Below are positions 1-6,619 of a DNA stretch of 8,408 bases, piece by piece. Position numbers and translations under genes: made by a program. Each line of letters begins with the position of its first letter. Position 1 is the first letter of the stretch. The notes below the pieces were generated by a model. That model ran no database searches. It saw only the letters and a program-made list of their open reading frames with translations, and was not told the DNA's origin. The stretch spans positions 1 to 8,408 of the forward strand of contig DASQFU010000186.1 in NCBI GenBank assembly GCA_035632955.1, written 5' to 3'. The DNA is from DASQFU01 sp035632955. GTDB taxonomy: Bacteria > Eisenbacteria > RBG-16-71-46.

Positions 1-264
1 CCCTCAGCAATACGACGCGTACCGCCGTACGGTCGACCAGGTTCGAACGCACCACGGAGGCAGCGAAGCGGTGCCGCGAACCCCGAGCGACGCCGATCCG
101 CGCTCGATCGTCGCGCAGTCACGCCTCGAGGAAGATCCACGACTCCGCACCATGTGGGCTGGATACGGGTTCGCGACGGATTTCCGCGCTGCGAATCCTC
201 GGGGAGTCGATCGACTTCGCGAGACAGGGTCAGCTCGCGCTCCGGCTACTCCCGGCGCACGGAA
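1..264. other. Left-edge stretch without a confident gene
   Basis: All three plus-strand frames are open across this stretch, so something could enter from outside the window. Frame 2 (from base 2) reads QQYDAYRRTVDQVRTHHGG and later DPRLRTMWAGYGFATDF, which looks protein-like, but it runs on to a stop at 509-511, deep inside wecB on the other strand. Frame 3 ends at a TAG at 273-275, only 11 bases into wecB, and its last 30 or so codons have G/C-rich third positions (ISALRILGESIDFARQGQ). Neither frame keeps a convincing coding pattern throughout, and I recognise no family. It could be the 3' end of a convergent gene, a decayed gene, or spacer. The minus strand has only short frames here. Confidence 0.3.
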
Positions 265-1362
265 CTACCCGGTAGTCGAGAGCCGCACGGCGCTGTGGAT
301 CAACACGTCCACGATCCGCTCGCCGCTCCGGCCGTCGCCGAAGGGATTCGGCCAGTCGCGCGCCTTCTCGCTCATGACGCGCGCGCATTCGAGGATGCGG
401 TCGGGATCGGCTCCGGCCAGGACGTTGGCGCCGACCTGCACCGATTCGGGGCGCTCGGTGTTGTCGCGTAACGTCACGCACGGCACCTGGAGGCAGCAGG
501 CCTCTTCCTGAAGTCCGCCGGAATCGGTGAGCATCAGCGCCGCGCCCGCGTGGAGCCCGAGGAACTCGAGATAGGGCAGCGGCGGAAGCGCGCGCACGCC
601 GTTCGTCATCGACAGCCCGAGCGCCGACAGCCGCGCCGTCGTGCGGGGATGGAGCGCCGCCAGCACCGGGATTCCGAGCGCGCGCGACGCCTGGCTCAGA
701 CCCTCGAGGATGCCGCGCAGGCGATCGTCGTGATCGACGTTCTCGGCGCGGTGGACGGTCGCGAGCGCGAACCGCCCTGGCTCGACGTCGAAGCGGGCGA
801 ACACCTCCGGACGCTCGGCCTTCGGCCGCTGCAGCATCAGCTCGTCGACGACCGTGTTGCCGGTGACGTGGATGCGGTCCGCGTTCACGCCCTCGCCGAG
901 CAGGATGCCGCGCGCGTGCTCGGTCGGCGCGAACAGCGCTTCCGAGAGATGATCGGTCAGGATGCGGTTGATCTCTTCGGGCATGGTGCGGTCGTAGGAG
1001 CGCAGGCCCGCCTCGACGTGTCCGACGCGCAGCCCGAGCTTCTGGGCGGCCAGCGCCGTGGCGAGCACCGAGTTCGTGTCGCCTTCCACCAGCACCCAGT
1101 CCGGTCGTTCGCGCGTCAGCACCGGCTCCATGCCGGCGATGATGGTGGCGATCTGGTACGCCTGGGTTCCGGAGCCGACTTCGAGGTTGACGTCGGGACG
1201 CGGCAGGCCGAGCTGCTCGAAGAACACCCCGTCCATCTCGAACGAGTAGTGCTGCCCGGTGTGAAGCAGCAGGCATTGAATGCCGCGCGCGTGGCAGGCG
1301 CGGATGACGGGCGCCATCTTCACGATCTCGGGGCGGGTGCCTACTATGACCGCGATCTTCAC
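265..1362 (-). CDS. wecB: UDP-N-acetylglucosamine 2-epimerase (non-hydrolysing), WecB family
   Basis: Cytoplasmic enzyme interconverting UDP-GlcNAc and UDP-ManNAc, which supplies ManNAc units for surface glycans. The 365 residues match the usual family length and the whole GT-B-like fold is present. Visible signatures are the N-terminal VIVGTRPEIVKMAPVI (5-20), LLLHTGQHY (31-39), EGDTNS with D95, HVEAGLR with E117, MPEEINR with E129/E130, TGNTVVDEL (168-175), TVHRAEN with H204, LHPR (237-240) and SGGLQEE (281-287). The acidic and histidine positions agree with the catalytic residues known in E. coli WecB. The start is GTG; the family's N-terminus begins exactly there, with only a distant purine-rich GGGAG about 12 bases upstream, so translation may depend on coupling to the upstream gene. 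It lies about 40 bases downstream of the FAD oxidoreductase on the same strand and is probably co-transcribed with it. The identification is firm; the destination of the ManNAc is unknown. Confidence 0.97.
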   Translation of the reverse strand: MKIAVIVGTRPEIVKMAPVIRACHARGIQCLLLHTGQHYSFEMDGVFFEQLGLPRPDVNLEVGSGTQAYQIATIIAGMEPVLTRERPDWVLVEGDTNSVLATALAAQKLGLRVGHVEAGLRSYDRTMPEEINRILTDHLSEALFAPTEHARGILLGEGVNADRIHVTGNTVVDELMLQRPKAERPEVFARFDVEPGRFALATVHRAENVDHDDRLRGILEGLSQASRALGIPVLAALHPRTTARLSALGLSMTNGVRALPPLPYLEFLGLHAGAALMLTDSGGLQEEACCLQVPCVTLRDNTERPESVQVGANVLAGADPDRILECARVMSEKARDWPNPFGDGRSGERIVDVLIHSAVRLSTTG

Positions 1363-1402
1363 GACCGGCCGCTTCTCCCGGGCTTCGCGACCAGGGCGAT
1401 CG

Positions 1403-2752
1403 TCACGCGCCGGCGACCCGGGAAGGCGGGCTGCTCTCGGTCGCAGCGCTTTCCGCAGCGGCGCTGACCTCGGCGGTGAACGCCTTCATCATGTCCTCGA
1501 CCACCTCGCAGCACGAGTTCCACGAGTTGACGCGGGGATAGACTTGGGCGGTCCCTGCGAGATAGAGCTGACCGGGCAGGACCGAAACCGGCGGGCACAG
1601 CTTCTTGTAGCCGAGCGGCCACAGCGGTTCGACGAACGGCGCTCGGAACAGGAACTGATCGACGATCGTGCGACCGGCGTCCGGGAACAGCTCGGCCAGG
1701 TCGCGCCGGTAGATCGCCAGCAGCTCGTCGTCGCTTTGCCGATAGAGATCGCTGTTCCGGTGCGTGTAGTTGACGAGGTACGTCACGTAGAGGCCCTGCG
1801 AGCGATCGAGCGGCACGAGGTTCGACATCTCGATGATGCCCTGGCAGGTCGCGCCGCTGTCCACGGTCGGCATCCAGTAGTAACGGGACAGCGGCTTCTC
1901 GAGCAGGAACACGCCGCTCACGACGCCCTGGTAGTCGAGCTTGAGATCCGCGATCTTCGGGTCGAGCTCGAGCCCGAGCGTCATCTGCTGGAACTGAATC
2001 AGCGGCGAGGTCGAGATCACGACGTCGAAGTGCTCCCGCCGGCCGTCCTGGCTGCGGATCGCAAGCCCTGCGCCGTCACGCTCGATCGCCTCGACGCGGG
2101 TCTTGAAACGAATGCCGGCTCCGCGCTCGCGCAGCACGCGCTCGAACGCATCGATCAAGGAGCGGTAGCCGCGCACCAGGCAGCCCTTGACCTCGCGCTT
2201 GGTGTTCTTCTCCCGCGCCATGCGGCTCGAGAGCCACAGCGCCGGGATGCCCGGATAGCCGTCGCCGATCTTGGCCTCGAGCAGGGGCCGCCACAGGATC
2301 TGGAACGCGTGCTCGCCGACCTGGCTCGTGATCCAATCGGAGACCGAGACCTCGTCGAGATGGGGGCTCAGACCGTGGGTGCGTGCGCGAATCCCCATCA
2401 GGCCCATGCGCAGCCGGTCGAAGATCGTGAGGGGAGAGAAACGGAGCAGATCGAGCGGCGTGTTGAGCGAGTAAATGCGGCGCTGGTACATGAAGCCCAT
2501 GTCGGTGCCGCGCCACAACAGGTCGCCGCCGAGGCCGACCGCGTGAATCAGGCGCACGAGCGCGTCGTCGTCGGGGAGGATGCAGTGGTAGAAGCGCTCG
2601 AGGTGCCCGCCGCGATACGGGAACGTCGTGCCGAGGCCGCCGAGGAAATCCTCGCCCTCGAACAGCGTCACATGATGGCCAAGGTCGGCCGCATAGAACG
2701 CGGACGCGAGTCCCGAGATCCCACCGCCGATGACGGCCACGTCTTGAGGCAT
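1403..2752 (-). CDS. FAD-dependent NAD(P)/FAD oxidoreductase, amine oxidase / UDP-galactopyranose mutase-like
   Basis: A 449-residue flavoprotein. The N-terminus has a Rossmann dinucleotide-binding motif, VAVIGGGISGLASAF (5-19), with an acidic residue closing the second strand (FEGED, 31-35) and GGLGTTF (38-44). The C-terminus has the second FAD contact, LYLAGTAQVYPRVNSWN (396-412). ERFYHCIL (52-59), LNTPLDLLRFSPL (96-108) and LWRPLLEAKIGD (153-164) are typical of a subgroup related to UGM and protoporphyrinogen oxidase that recurs in bacterial polysaccharide loci; its substrate is unknown to me. The final 20 residues are an Ala/Ser-rich tail. I chose ATG at 2752 because the Rossmann strand starts at once and AAGGGA (2764-2759) sits 6 bases upstream; the frame stays open to 2938, but that extension is Arg/Ser/Ala-rich and unlike the family. 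It is the first gene of a likely operon with wecB. No membrane segment is evident. Confidence 0.88.
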   Translation of the reverse strand: MPQDVAVIGGGISGLASAFYAADLGHHVTLFEGEDFLGGLGTTFPYRGGHLERFYHCILPDDDALVRLIHAVGLGGDLLWRGTDMGFMYQRRIYSLNTPLDLLRFSPLTIFDRLRMGLMGIRARTHGLSPHLDEVSVSDWITSQVGEHAFQILWRPLLEAKIGDGYPGIPALWLSSRMAREKNTKREVKGCLVRGYRSLIDAFERVLRERGAGIRFKTRVEAIERDGAGLAIRSQDGRREHFDVVISTSPLIQFQQMTLGLELDPKIADLKLDYQGVVSGVFLLEKPLSRYYWMPTVDSGATCQGIIEMSNLVPLDRSQGLYVTYLVNYTHRNSDLYRQSDDELLAIYRRDLAELFPDAGRTIVDQFLFRAPFVEPLWPLGYKKLCPPVSVLPGQLYLAGTAQVYPRVNSWNSCCEVVEDMMKAFTAEVSAAAESAATESSPPSRVAGA

Positions 2753-2885
2753 GAAACGTCCCTTCCCTGATGCGCGCGCCGGGCTGGATGAACGACGTGC
2801 GAGATTACCCGAACCCGTGGGAATCCTTGAAACCGCAGCCGCCGTGTCCGACGCCGCGACGAAGGATGTATCCGGCGCGCGCGTC

Positions 2886-2913
2886 ATGATAGCGTGCGCC
2901 CGCGATGACCAAG
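2886..2913 (-). promoter_or_regulatory. Weak candidate promoter for the oxidoreductase-wecB unit
   Basis: Read on the minus strand, TTGGTC (2913-2908) is followed after 16 bases by TATCAT (2891-2886). The -10-like box is good (5 of 6 to TATAAT), but the -35-like box matches only in its first three bases. It would give a leader of roughly 125 bases before the ATG at 2752. The host's sigma-factor preferences are unknown, so this is only suggestive. Confidence 0.25.
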
Positions 2914-2954
2914 CGGATGGTCTGACTCGCCAAGCCACCCGCCCCGGTTGCGCC

Positions 2955-2967
2955 CGTTATTCGTTAT
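2955..2967 (+). repeat. Tandem CGTTAT pair, possible operator half-sites
   Basis: CGTTAT occurs at 2955-2960 and again at 2962-2967, one base apart, flanked by CC on the left and CGGG on the right. In this GC-rich segment it forms a local AT-rich island about 60 bases before the TTG start of the glycosyltransferase. It could be part of a promoter or a tandem regulator site. A six-base direct repeat is short enough to be chance. Confidence 0.25.
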
Positions 2968-3014
2968 CGGGACGTTCACGGGAGGCTTGAACCGTGCCCG
3001 ACCCTCACCGCTTC

Positions 3015-3020
3015 GGAGGA
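3015..3020 (+). promoter_or_regulatory. Ribosome binding site that sets the TTG start at 3028
   Basis: GGAGGA at 3015-3020 is a near-perfect Shine-Dalgarno sequence. It is separated by seven bases (GCCCCGC) from TTG at 3028. The next in-frame ATG is at codon 58, beyond the catalytic DE motif at residues 47-48, so the TTG start is strongly favoured. Confidence 0.85.
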
Positions 3021-3027
3021 GCCCCGC

Positions 3028-4284
3028 TTGAGCGATTCGGCCGCGTATCGCCCGGCGGATGCCCCGAGCCTGCCGCGTTCGTGGGTGCTCGCGGGCTTGG
3101 TCGTGCTCGCCGTGCGTCTCGCGTTGCTCGTCTTCTCGGCGCCCGGCGAAACCGTCCTGGAAGGCGACGAGCCCTACTACGACGAGCTCGCGCGCGGCAT
3201 GATCGCGAACGGGAGCTACGGGCTGGACGGAGAGCCTTCGGTACATCGCCCTCCGGGCTGGCCCGCGATCCTCGCCGTCATCTACCGGCTCATGGGCGAG
3301 AGCCGGCGCGTCGTGGTGATGTGGCAGGCCTTGTTCGATTTCGGCACGGTGATGTGCACGGCGTGGATGGCGGGGCGATTGTTCCGCTCGCGCGCGGCGA
3401 CGGTGGTCGGCTTCGCGCTGGCCGTCACGTGGCCGCCCTTTCTCCGCGAAGCCCTTCACATGCAGACCGAGCCGCTGTTCACGATGGTGGTCGCGGTCCT
3501 GTTGGTCGTGTTCTTCCGCTTCATCGAGCGACCGAGTGTCTGGCACGGCCTCGCGGTCGGCGTCGCGACCGGCATCGCTTCGCTGGTGCGGCCGACCGGG
3601 ATCGTGATTCTGGCGGGGCTCGGACTCGGCTGGCTGATTCAAACGCGTGGCCGCGGCCTGCTCCGGATTCCCGCTCTGGTGGCGATGGCAGTGGGTCTGA
3701 TCGCGATCCTGGCGCCGTGGGCGGTTCGCAACTATCGCGCCGTCCATTCCTTCGTGCCGATTGCCGTCGGCAGCGGCGAGCAGTTCTTCCTCGGCAGCCT
3801 GCTCGAAACCGGGGGGCGCTGGAATCACGACATATGGTGGCCGATTCGCGACAACGCCATCCGCGACGAAGAGGCTCGGCTCGGCCGGACGCTGAACGCC
3901 GCCGAGCGCGATAATGTGTGGTTGGAGCGAGGCCGCGAGATCTGGCGCGAGCATCCGGGCAAGAGTCTCGCGATCTCGATCCGCCGCTTCGCCCGGCTGG
4001 TCGCGCTGCCGGTGCTCAGCGAAGACCGGCCGTGGCTGCGACTCGGCTTCCTCGCCGTGCTGTTCACGCTCTACTTCCTGGCGCTGCCGACCGGCGTGCG
4101 CGGCCTGCGCACCGGCGACCACTCCCTGCGGTTCGCCGGCGTGTTGCTCGTGATGGTCGTGCTATACGCGGTGGTCAGCTCGATGGTCTACACGACCTCG
4201 CGATTCTTCGAACCGGTCCGCACCGTGTTCCTGGTGCTCGCGGCCGGGCCAATCTCGCGGCGCTGGTTCGCTCGCCTCGGTTGA
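3028..4284 (+). CDS. Membrane glycosyltransferase, GT39/ArnT-PMT-like (GT-C fold)
   Basis: An integral-membrane GT-C enzyme of 418 residues, expected to move a sugar from a polyprenyl-phosphate donor to an acceptor on the outer face of the cytoplasmic membrane. The first hydrophobic helix (about 19-37) is followed by the luminal loop with the catalytic acidic pair, LEGDEPYYDELARGM (D47, E48). A second acidic site lies in MQTEPLF (E148). RPTGI (188-192) and APWAVRN (229-235) are further family hallmarks. Hydrophobic segments near 96-115, 122-137, 150-166, 173-202, 212-232, 338-355, 367-387 and 397-408 suggest 8 to 10 membrane helices. The C-terminus stops soon after the last helix, shorter than ArnT proper, with no separate soluble domain. 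It leads a plus-strand unit, and the deacetylase starts 13 bases after its stop. Donor and acceptor cannot be read from the sequence; ArnT itself is unlikely but the chemistry should be similar. Confidence 0.88.
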   Translation: MSDSAAYRPADAPSLPRSWVLAGLVVLAVRLALLVFSAPGETVLEGDEPYYDELARGMIANGSYGLDGEPSVHRPPGWPAILAVIYRLMGESRRVVVMWQALFDFGTVMCTAWMAGRLFRSRAATVVGFALAVTWPPFLREALHMQTEPLFTMVVAVLLVVFFRFIERPSVWHGLAVGVATGIASLVRPTGIVILAGLGLGWLIQTRGRGLLRIPALVAMAVGLIAILAPWAVRNYRAVHSFVPIAVGSGEQFFLGSLLETGGRWNHDIWWPIRDNAIRDEEARLGRTLNAAERDNVWLERGREIWREHPGKSLAISIRRFARLVALPVLSEDRPWLRLGFLAVLFTLYFLALPTGVRGLRTGDHSLRFAGVLLVMVVLYAVVSSMVYTTSRFFEPVRTVFLVLAAGPISRRWFARLG

Positions 4285-4297
4285 CGTCGAGCGTTAC

Positions 4298-5221
4298 GTG
4301 ACGCGTCCTCTGGCCACCGTCAGCGTCGACGTCGATCCGGTGGACCTGCATCTGCTCGGCTACGGCATCGGCGGCCTCGCGCCCGATCCTCTGGTCTACA
4401 CCGCGTCGCTGCCGCGGCTCGTCGAGCGTTTCAACCGCACCGGCGTGCGCGCGACGTTCTTCGTGGTCGGCCGTGACGCCGCCGCCCACGCGCCGGCACT
4501 GCGCGCGCTCGAGGACGCTGGACACGAGGTGGCGAGCCATTCGCACAGCCATCCGATGCCGTTCGTGCGCGTGCCGCGCTCGCGATTGGACGCGGAGCTC
4601 CTGGAGTCGCGCCGCCAGCTCGAGGATGCGACCGGACGGCCGGTGATCGGTTTTCGCGCGCCCAACTGGGACGTGAGCGCGCGTGCGGTCGCGTCGCTCG
4701 TCAGAGCCGGCTACCGGTACGACGCCTCCGGGTTCCCGACCTTGCTGCAGATTCCGGCGCGGGCGCTGCTCGTGATGAAAGCGCAGGACCCGCGCACCGC
4801 GCTGCGCATGCGCCCGTGGCCGTTCACGCTCCGACGCCAACCATTCCGCTGGCGGGTCGGTGGCGACGAGGTGTACGAGTTTCCGATCTCGGTGACGCGC
4901 TGGCTGGGTTTTCCGATCTACCACACCACGCGCTATCTTCTGCCCGAGCGTCTCTTCATACGGCATCTCGACGACTTCGCGCGCCGCGGGCAGGCGTTGT
5001 TCTATCCACTGCACGGCGTGGACGCGCTCGGCCTGAAGGAAGATCGGGTGGACGAGCGGCTGTCGCGCCATCCGGGAATGGAACATTCGCTGGCGCACAA
5101 GCTCGCGTTGCTCGAGCGCAGCCTGGCGGCGATCGCCGAGCGGTTCGAGGCGATCACGTATCGCGAGCACCTCGCCAGGCTCGAGGCGGCGGAAGGCACT
5201 CGTGGCAGGCCGGATCAATGA
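4298..5221 (+). CDS. Polysaccharide deacetylase, NodB-homology (CE4) family
   Basis: A metal-dependent carbohydrate de-N/O-acetylase of 307 residues. The NodB motifs are complete: VSVDVDP (8-14) with catalytic base D11 and metal-binding D13; ASHSHSH (79-85) with H81 and H85; GFRAPNWD (118-125) with R120 and P122; and a late LFYPLHG (234-240) with H239. RATFFVVG (51-58) is the usual second strand. There is no signal peptide or membrane segment, so it probably acts in the cytoplasm on a nucleotide- or lipid-linked sugar. The C-terminal region (about 258-294, HPGMEHSLAHKLALL then ITYREHL) resembles the tails of deacetylases in glycan clusters. The GTG start at 4298 lacks a good ribosome binding site; it follows the glycosyltransferase stop by 13 bases, which suggests translational coupling. 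The substrate is unknown. A pairing like ArnD with ArnT is possible, though the protein is not recognisably ArnD. Confidence 0.92.
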   Translation: MTRPLATVSVDVDPVDLHLLGYGIGGLAPDPLVYTASLPRLVERFNRTGVRATFFVVGRDAAAHAPALRALEDAGHEVASHSHSHPMPFVRVPRSRLDAELLESRRQLEDATGRPVIGFRAPNWDVSARAVASLVRAGYRYDASGFPTLLQIPARALLVMKAQDPRTALRMRPWPFTLRRQPFRWRVGGDEVYEFPISVTRWLGFPIYHTTRYLLPERLFIRHLDDFARRGQALFYPLHGVDALGLKEDRVDERLSRHPGMEHSLAHKLALLERSLAAIAERFEAITYREHLARLEAAEGTRGRPDQ

Positions 5222-5226
5222 GGAGG
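5221..5226 (+). promoter_or_regulatory. Ribosome binding site for the DUF4139 gene
   Basis: AGGAGG begins on the last base of the deacetylase stop codon and is six bases before ATG 5233. It favours that start over the in-frame ATG at 5218, which overlaps the deacetylase stop (ATGA) and has no comparable site upstream. Confidence 0.8.
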
Positions 5227-5232
5227 ACGGGC

Positions 5233-6585
5233 ATGCGGTGGGTCGCGGCTCTCGGTTTGGGCGCGCTGGCGTTGGGCTCGCTGGCGTCGACGTGGTTCGT
5301 TCCGGCGGCGCTGGCCGCAGGCCCGCAGGTCACCGTCTATGCGCGCGATCTCGCTTACGTACGCGAGTCGCGGACGCTCGACGCCGGAGATACGGTCCGG
5401 ATCAATGATCTGCCGGAGCGCCTCGACTTCACGTCGGTGCGACTGGTCCCGGAGGGTGGCGTGAAGGTGCGCCGCCTTGCCTATCGCTACGATCTGGCGA
5501 GCGGGGATGGTCTGCTCGAGGAAGCGCGGGGGAGCCGGGTCCGCGTCGTTTTACGCGACGACCGAGTAACCGAAGGCACGCTGCTGGCCCTGGATGGGTC
5601 GTGGCTCGTCGTACGCACGAACGACGGAACCGTCAGCACGCTCGCGCGCGCGGCGGTGGAGGACGTGCGTCTCTCCGGTGCGGCGTCCGACCTGCGCCTG
5701 CGGCCGACGATCGAGGCGGTGCTGGACGGCGCCCGGCGTGGCCGGCTCCAGGCCACGCTCGCCTACTTGACCGGCGGCCTCTCGTGGAGCGCCGAGCACA
5801 CACTGGTGAAGAACGACGAGGGTAGCGGGCAATGGTCCGCGGTCGTGACCGTCGACAACCATTCCGGGCGCGACTACCGCGACGCGGATCTCAAGCTCGT
5901 GGCCGGCGACCCACGACGGGTCTCGCCGCCACCGATGCCATACGCCAAAGGAGAGGTGATGATGAGGACGCAAGCTGTCCAGGCGGACGGCGTCGACCTC
6001 TCCGAGCAGACCTTTTCCGAATACCACCTCTATACCCTCGATCGCCCAGCCACGCTTCGCGACCGCGAGAGCCAGAGTCTGACCATGCTCGAGCCCCGTC
6101 CGGTCAAGCTCACGCCCCGCTACCTGTATCGGGGCGGCGTCGGGGTGACGGCGCAGCTCGAGGTCCGCAACACCAAGGCCGAAGGCCCGGGGGCGCCGCT
6201 GCCTGCTGGCCGCGTGCGTTTCTACGAGAAGGACCCTGCGGGCGATCTTCAGTTCACGGGTGAAACCCAGATTCGACACACGCCCGAAGGCGAGAAGTTG
6301 ACCCTCGACGTCGGACTCGCGTTCGATCTCGTCGGTGAGCGCCGGGAAGTCGCGAGCCGGCGGATTTCCGATCGGGAGCGCGAGCTGGAAGTCGAGGTCA
6401 AGCTCCGCAACCAGAAGAAGACGCCGGTCGTGATCATCGTCGCCGAGAACGTTCCCGGCGATTTCGAGTTGCTGCGCAAGAGCCACGACGTCGTGCGCAA
6501 GGACGCGCACACGTTGGAGTTCTCGGTACCGGTCGCGGCCGGGAAGGAAGCCGTGCTCACTTATGCCGTGCGGGTGCGCTATTGA
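5233..6585 (+). CDS. Secreted DUF4139 domain-containing protein
   Basis: A 450-residue exported protein. Residues 1-29 form a Sec signal peptide (hydrophobic run then PAALAAG), with cleavage probably near residue 29. The N-terminal part (33-100) is beta-rich. Residues 101-148 have a short barrel-like pattern (VRVVLRDD, EGTLLALDG, LVVRTNDGTV, RAAVEDVRL) reminiscent of an SH3 or Sm-like insert. The DUF4139 core follows, with LAYLTGGLSWSAEHTLV (176-192), VTVDNHSGRDYRDADLKLVAGD (205-226), FSEYHLYTLDRPATL (261-275) and a C-terminal immunoglobulin-like part (VKLRNQKKTPVVIIVAENVP, then LEFSVPVAAG). Unlike MuiA-type members, it has no N-terminal coiled-coil DUF4140 region. The function of the family is not established. 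The frame stays open upstream to 4816 inside the deacetylase gene, but that part is a shadow. It belongs to the plus-strand unit, beginning 11 bases after the deacetylase. Confidence 0.88.
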   Translation: MRWVAALGLGALALGSLASTWFVPAALAAGPQVTVYARDLAYVRESRTLDAGDTVRINDLPERLDFTSVRLVPEGGVKVRRLAYRYDLASGDGLLEEARGSRVRVVLRDDRVTEGTLLALDGSWLVVRTNDGTVSTLARAAVEDVRLSGAASDLRLRPTIEAVLDGARRGRLQATLAYLTGGLSWSAEHTLVKNDEGSGQWSAVVTVDNHSGRDYRDADLKLVAGDPRRVSPPPMPYAKGEVMMRTQAVQADGVDLSEQTFSEYHLYTLDRPATLRDRESQSLTMLEPRPVKLTPRYLYRGGVGVTAQLEVRNTKAEGPGAPLPAGRVRFYEKDPAGDLQFTGETQIRHTPEGEKLTLDVGLAFDLVGERREVASRRISDRERELEVEVKLRNQKKTPVVIIVAENVPGDFELLRKSHDVVRKDAHTLEFSVPVAAGKEAVLTYAVRVRY

Positions 6586-6609
6586 GGTCGGGCCGGACCG
6601 GGTAAAAGC

Positions 6610-6614
6610 GGAGG
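6610..6614 (+). promoter_or_regulatory. Ribosome binding site for the DUF1579-like gene
   Basis: GGAGG followed by five bases (AGTCT) points to GTG 6620 as the start. The first in-frame ATG, at 6563, lies inside the preceding gene, has no such site, and would add an unrelated leader before the signal peptide. Confidence 0.7.
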
Positions 6615-6619
6615 AGTCT

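Larger units (their letters stand above)
2753..3027. promoter_or_regulatory. Divergent intergenic region between the two gene units
   Basis: These 275 bases separate the minus-strand oxidoreductase/wecB unit from the plus-strand glycosyltransferase unit, so promoters for both directions should lie here. It contains the most AT-rich patch of the neighbourhood (about 2955-2967) and a weak minus-strand promoter candidate near 2886-2913, listed separately. I see no plus-strand box pair that I would defend. Open frames cross it in both directions, but none has family-like sequence. Confidence 0.6.

Noticed and set aside
264..276. ACTACC-C-GGTAGT palindrome as the wecB terminator
   Set aside because: With a realistic loop only five pairs remain, the stop codon lies inside the stem, and no T-run follows on the minus strand.
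550..1467. 305-residue plus-strand open frame
   Set aside because: It is antisense to wecB and has low-complexity Arg/Gln/Glu-rich sequence with no family motif.
1280..2770. 496-residue plus-strand open frame
   Set aside because: It lies antisense to the FAD oxidoreductase and wecB, which have clear family motifs. Its Arg/Glu/Ala/His-rich composition is typical of a GC-rich shadow.
2753..2938. Upstream extension of the FAD oxidoreductase by 62 residues
   Set aside because: The added residues are Arg/Ser/Ala-rich, precede the Rossmann strand that normally opens the family, and a ribosome binding site sits just before the ATG at 2752.
2884..4122. 412-residue minus-strand open frame
   Set aside because: It is antisense to the GT39 gene. 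The sense strand has a strong ribosome binding site and catalytic motifs; the antisense product is charged and repetitive.
4175..5218. 347-residue minus-strand open frame
   Set aside because: It is antisense to the deacetylase, whose NodB motifs are complete.
4816..5232. Upstream extension of the DUF4139 gene into the deacetylase
   Set aside because: The extension is a frame shadow of the deacetylase. A signal peptide and AGGAGG place the start at 5233.
6586..6599. GGTC...GACC hairpin after the DUF4139 stop, as a terminator
   Set aside because: The stem is only four base pairs with a six-base loop and no T-run follows; it sits just before the next gene's ribosome binding site.
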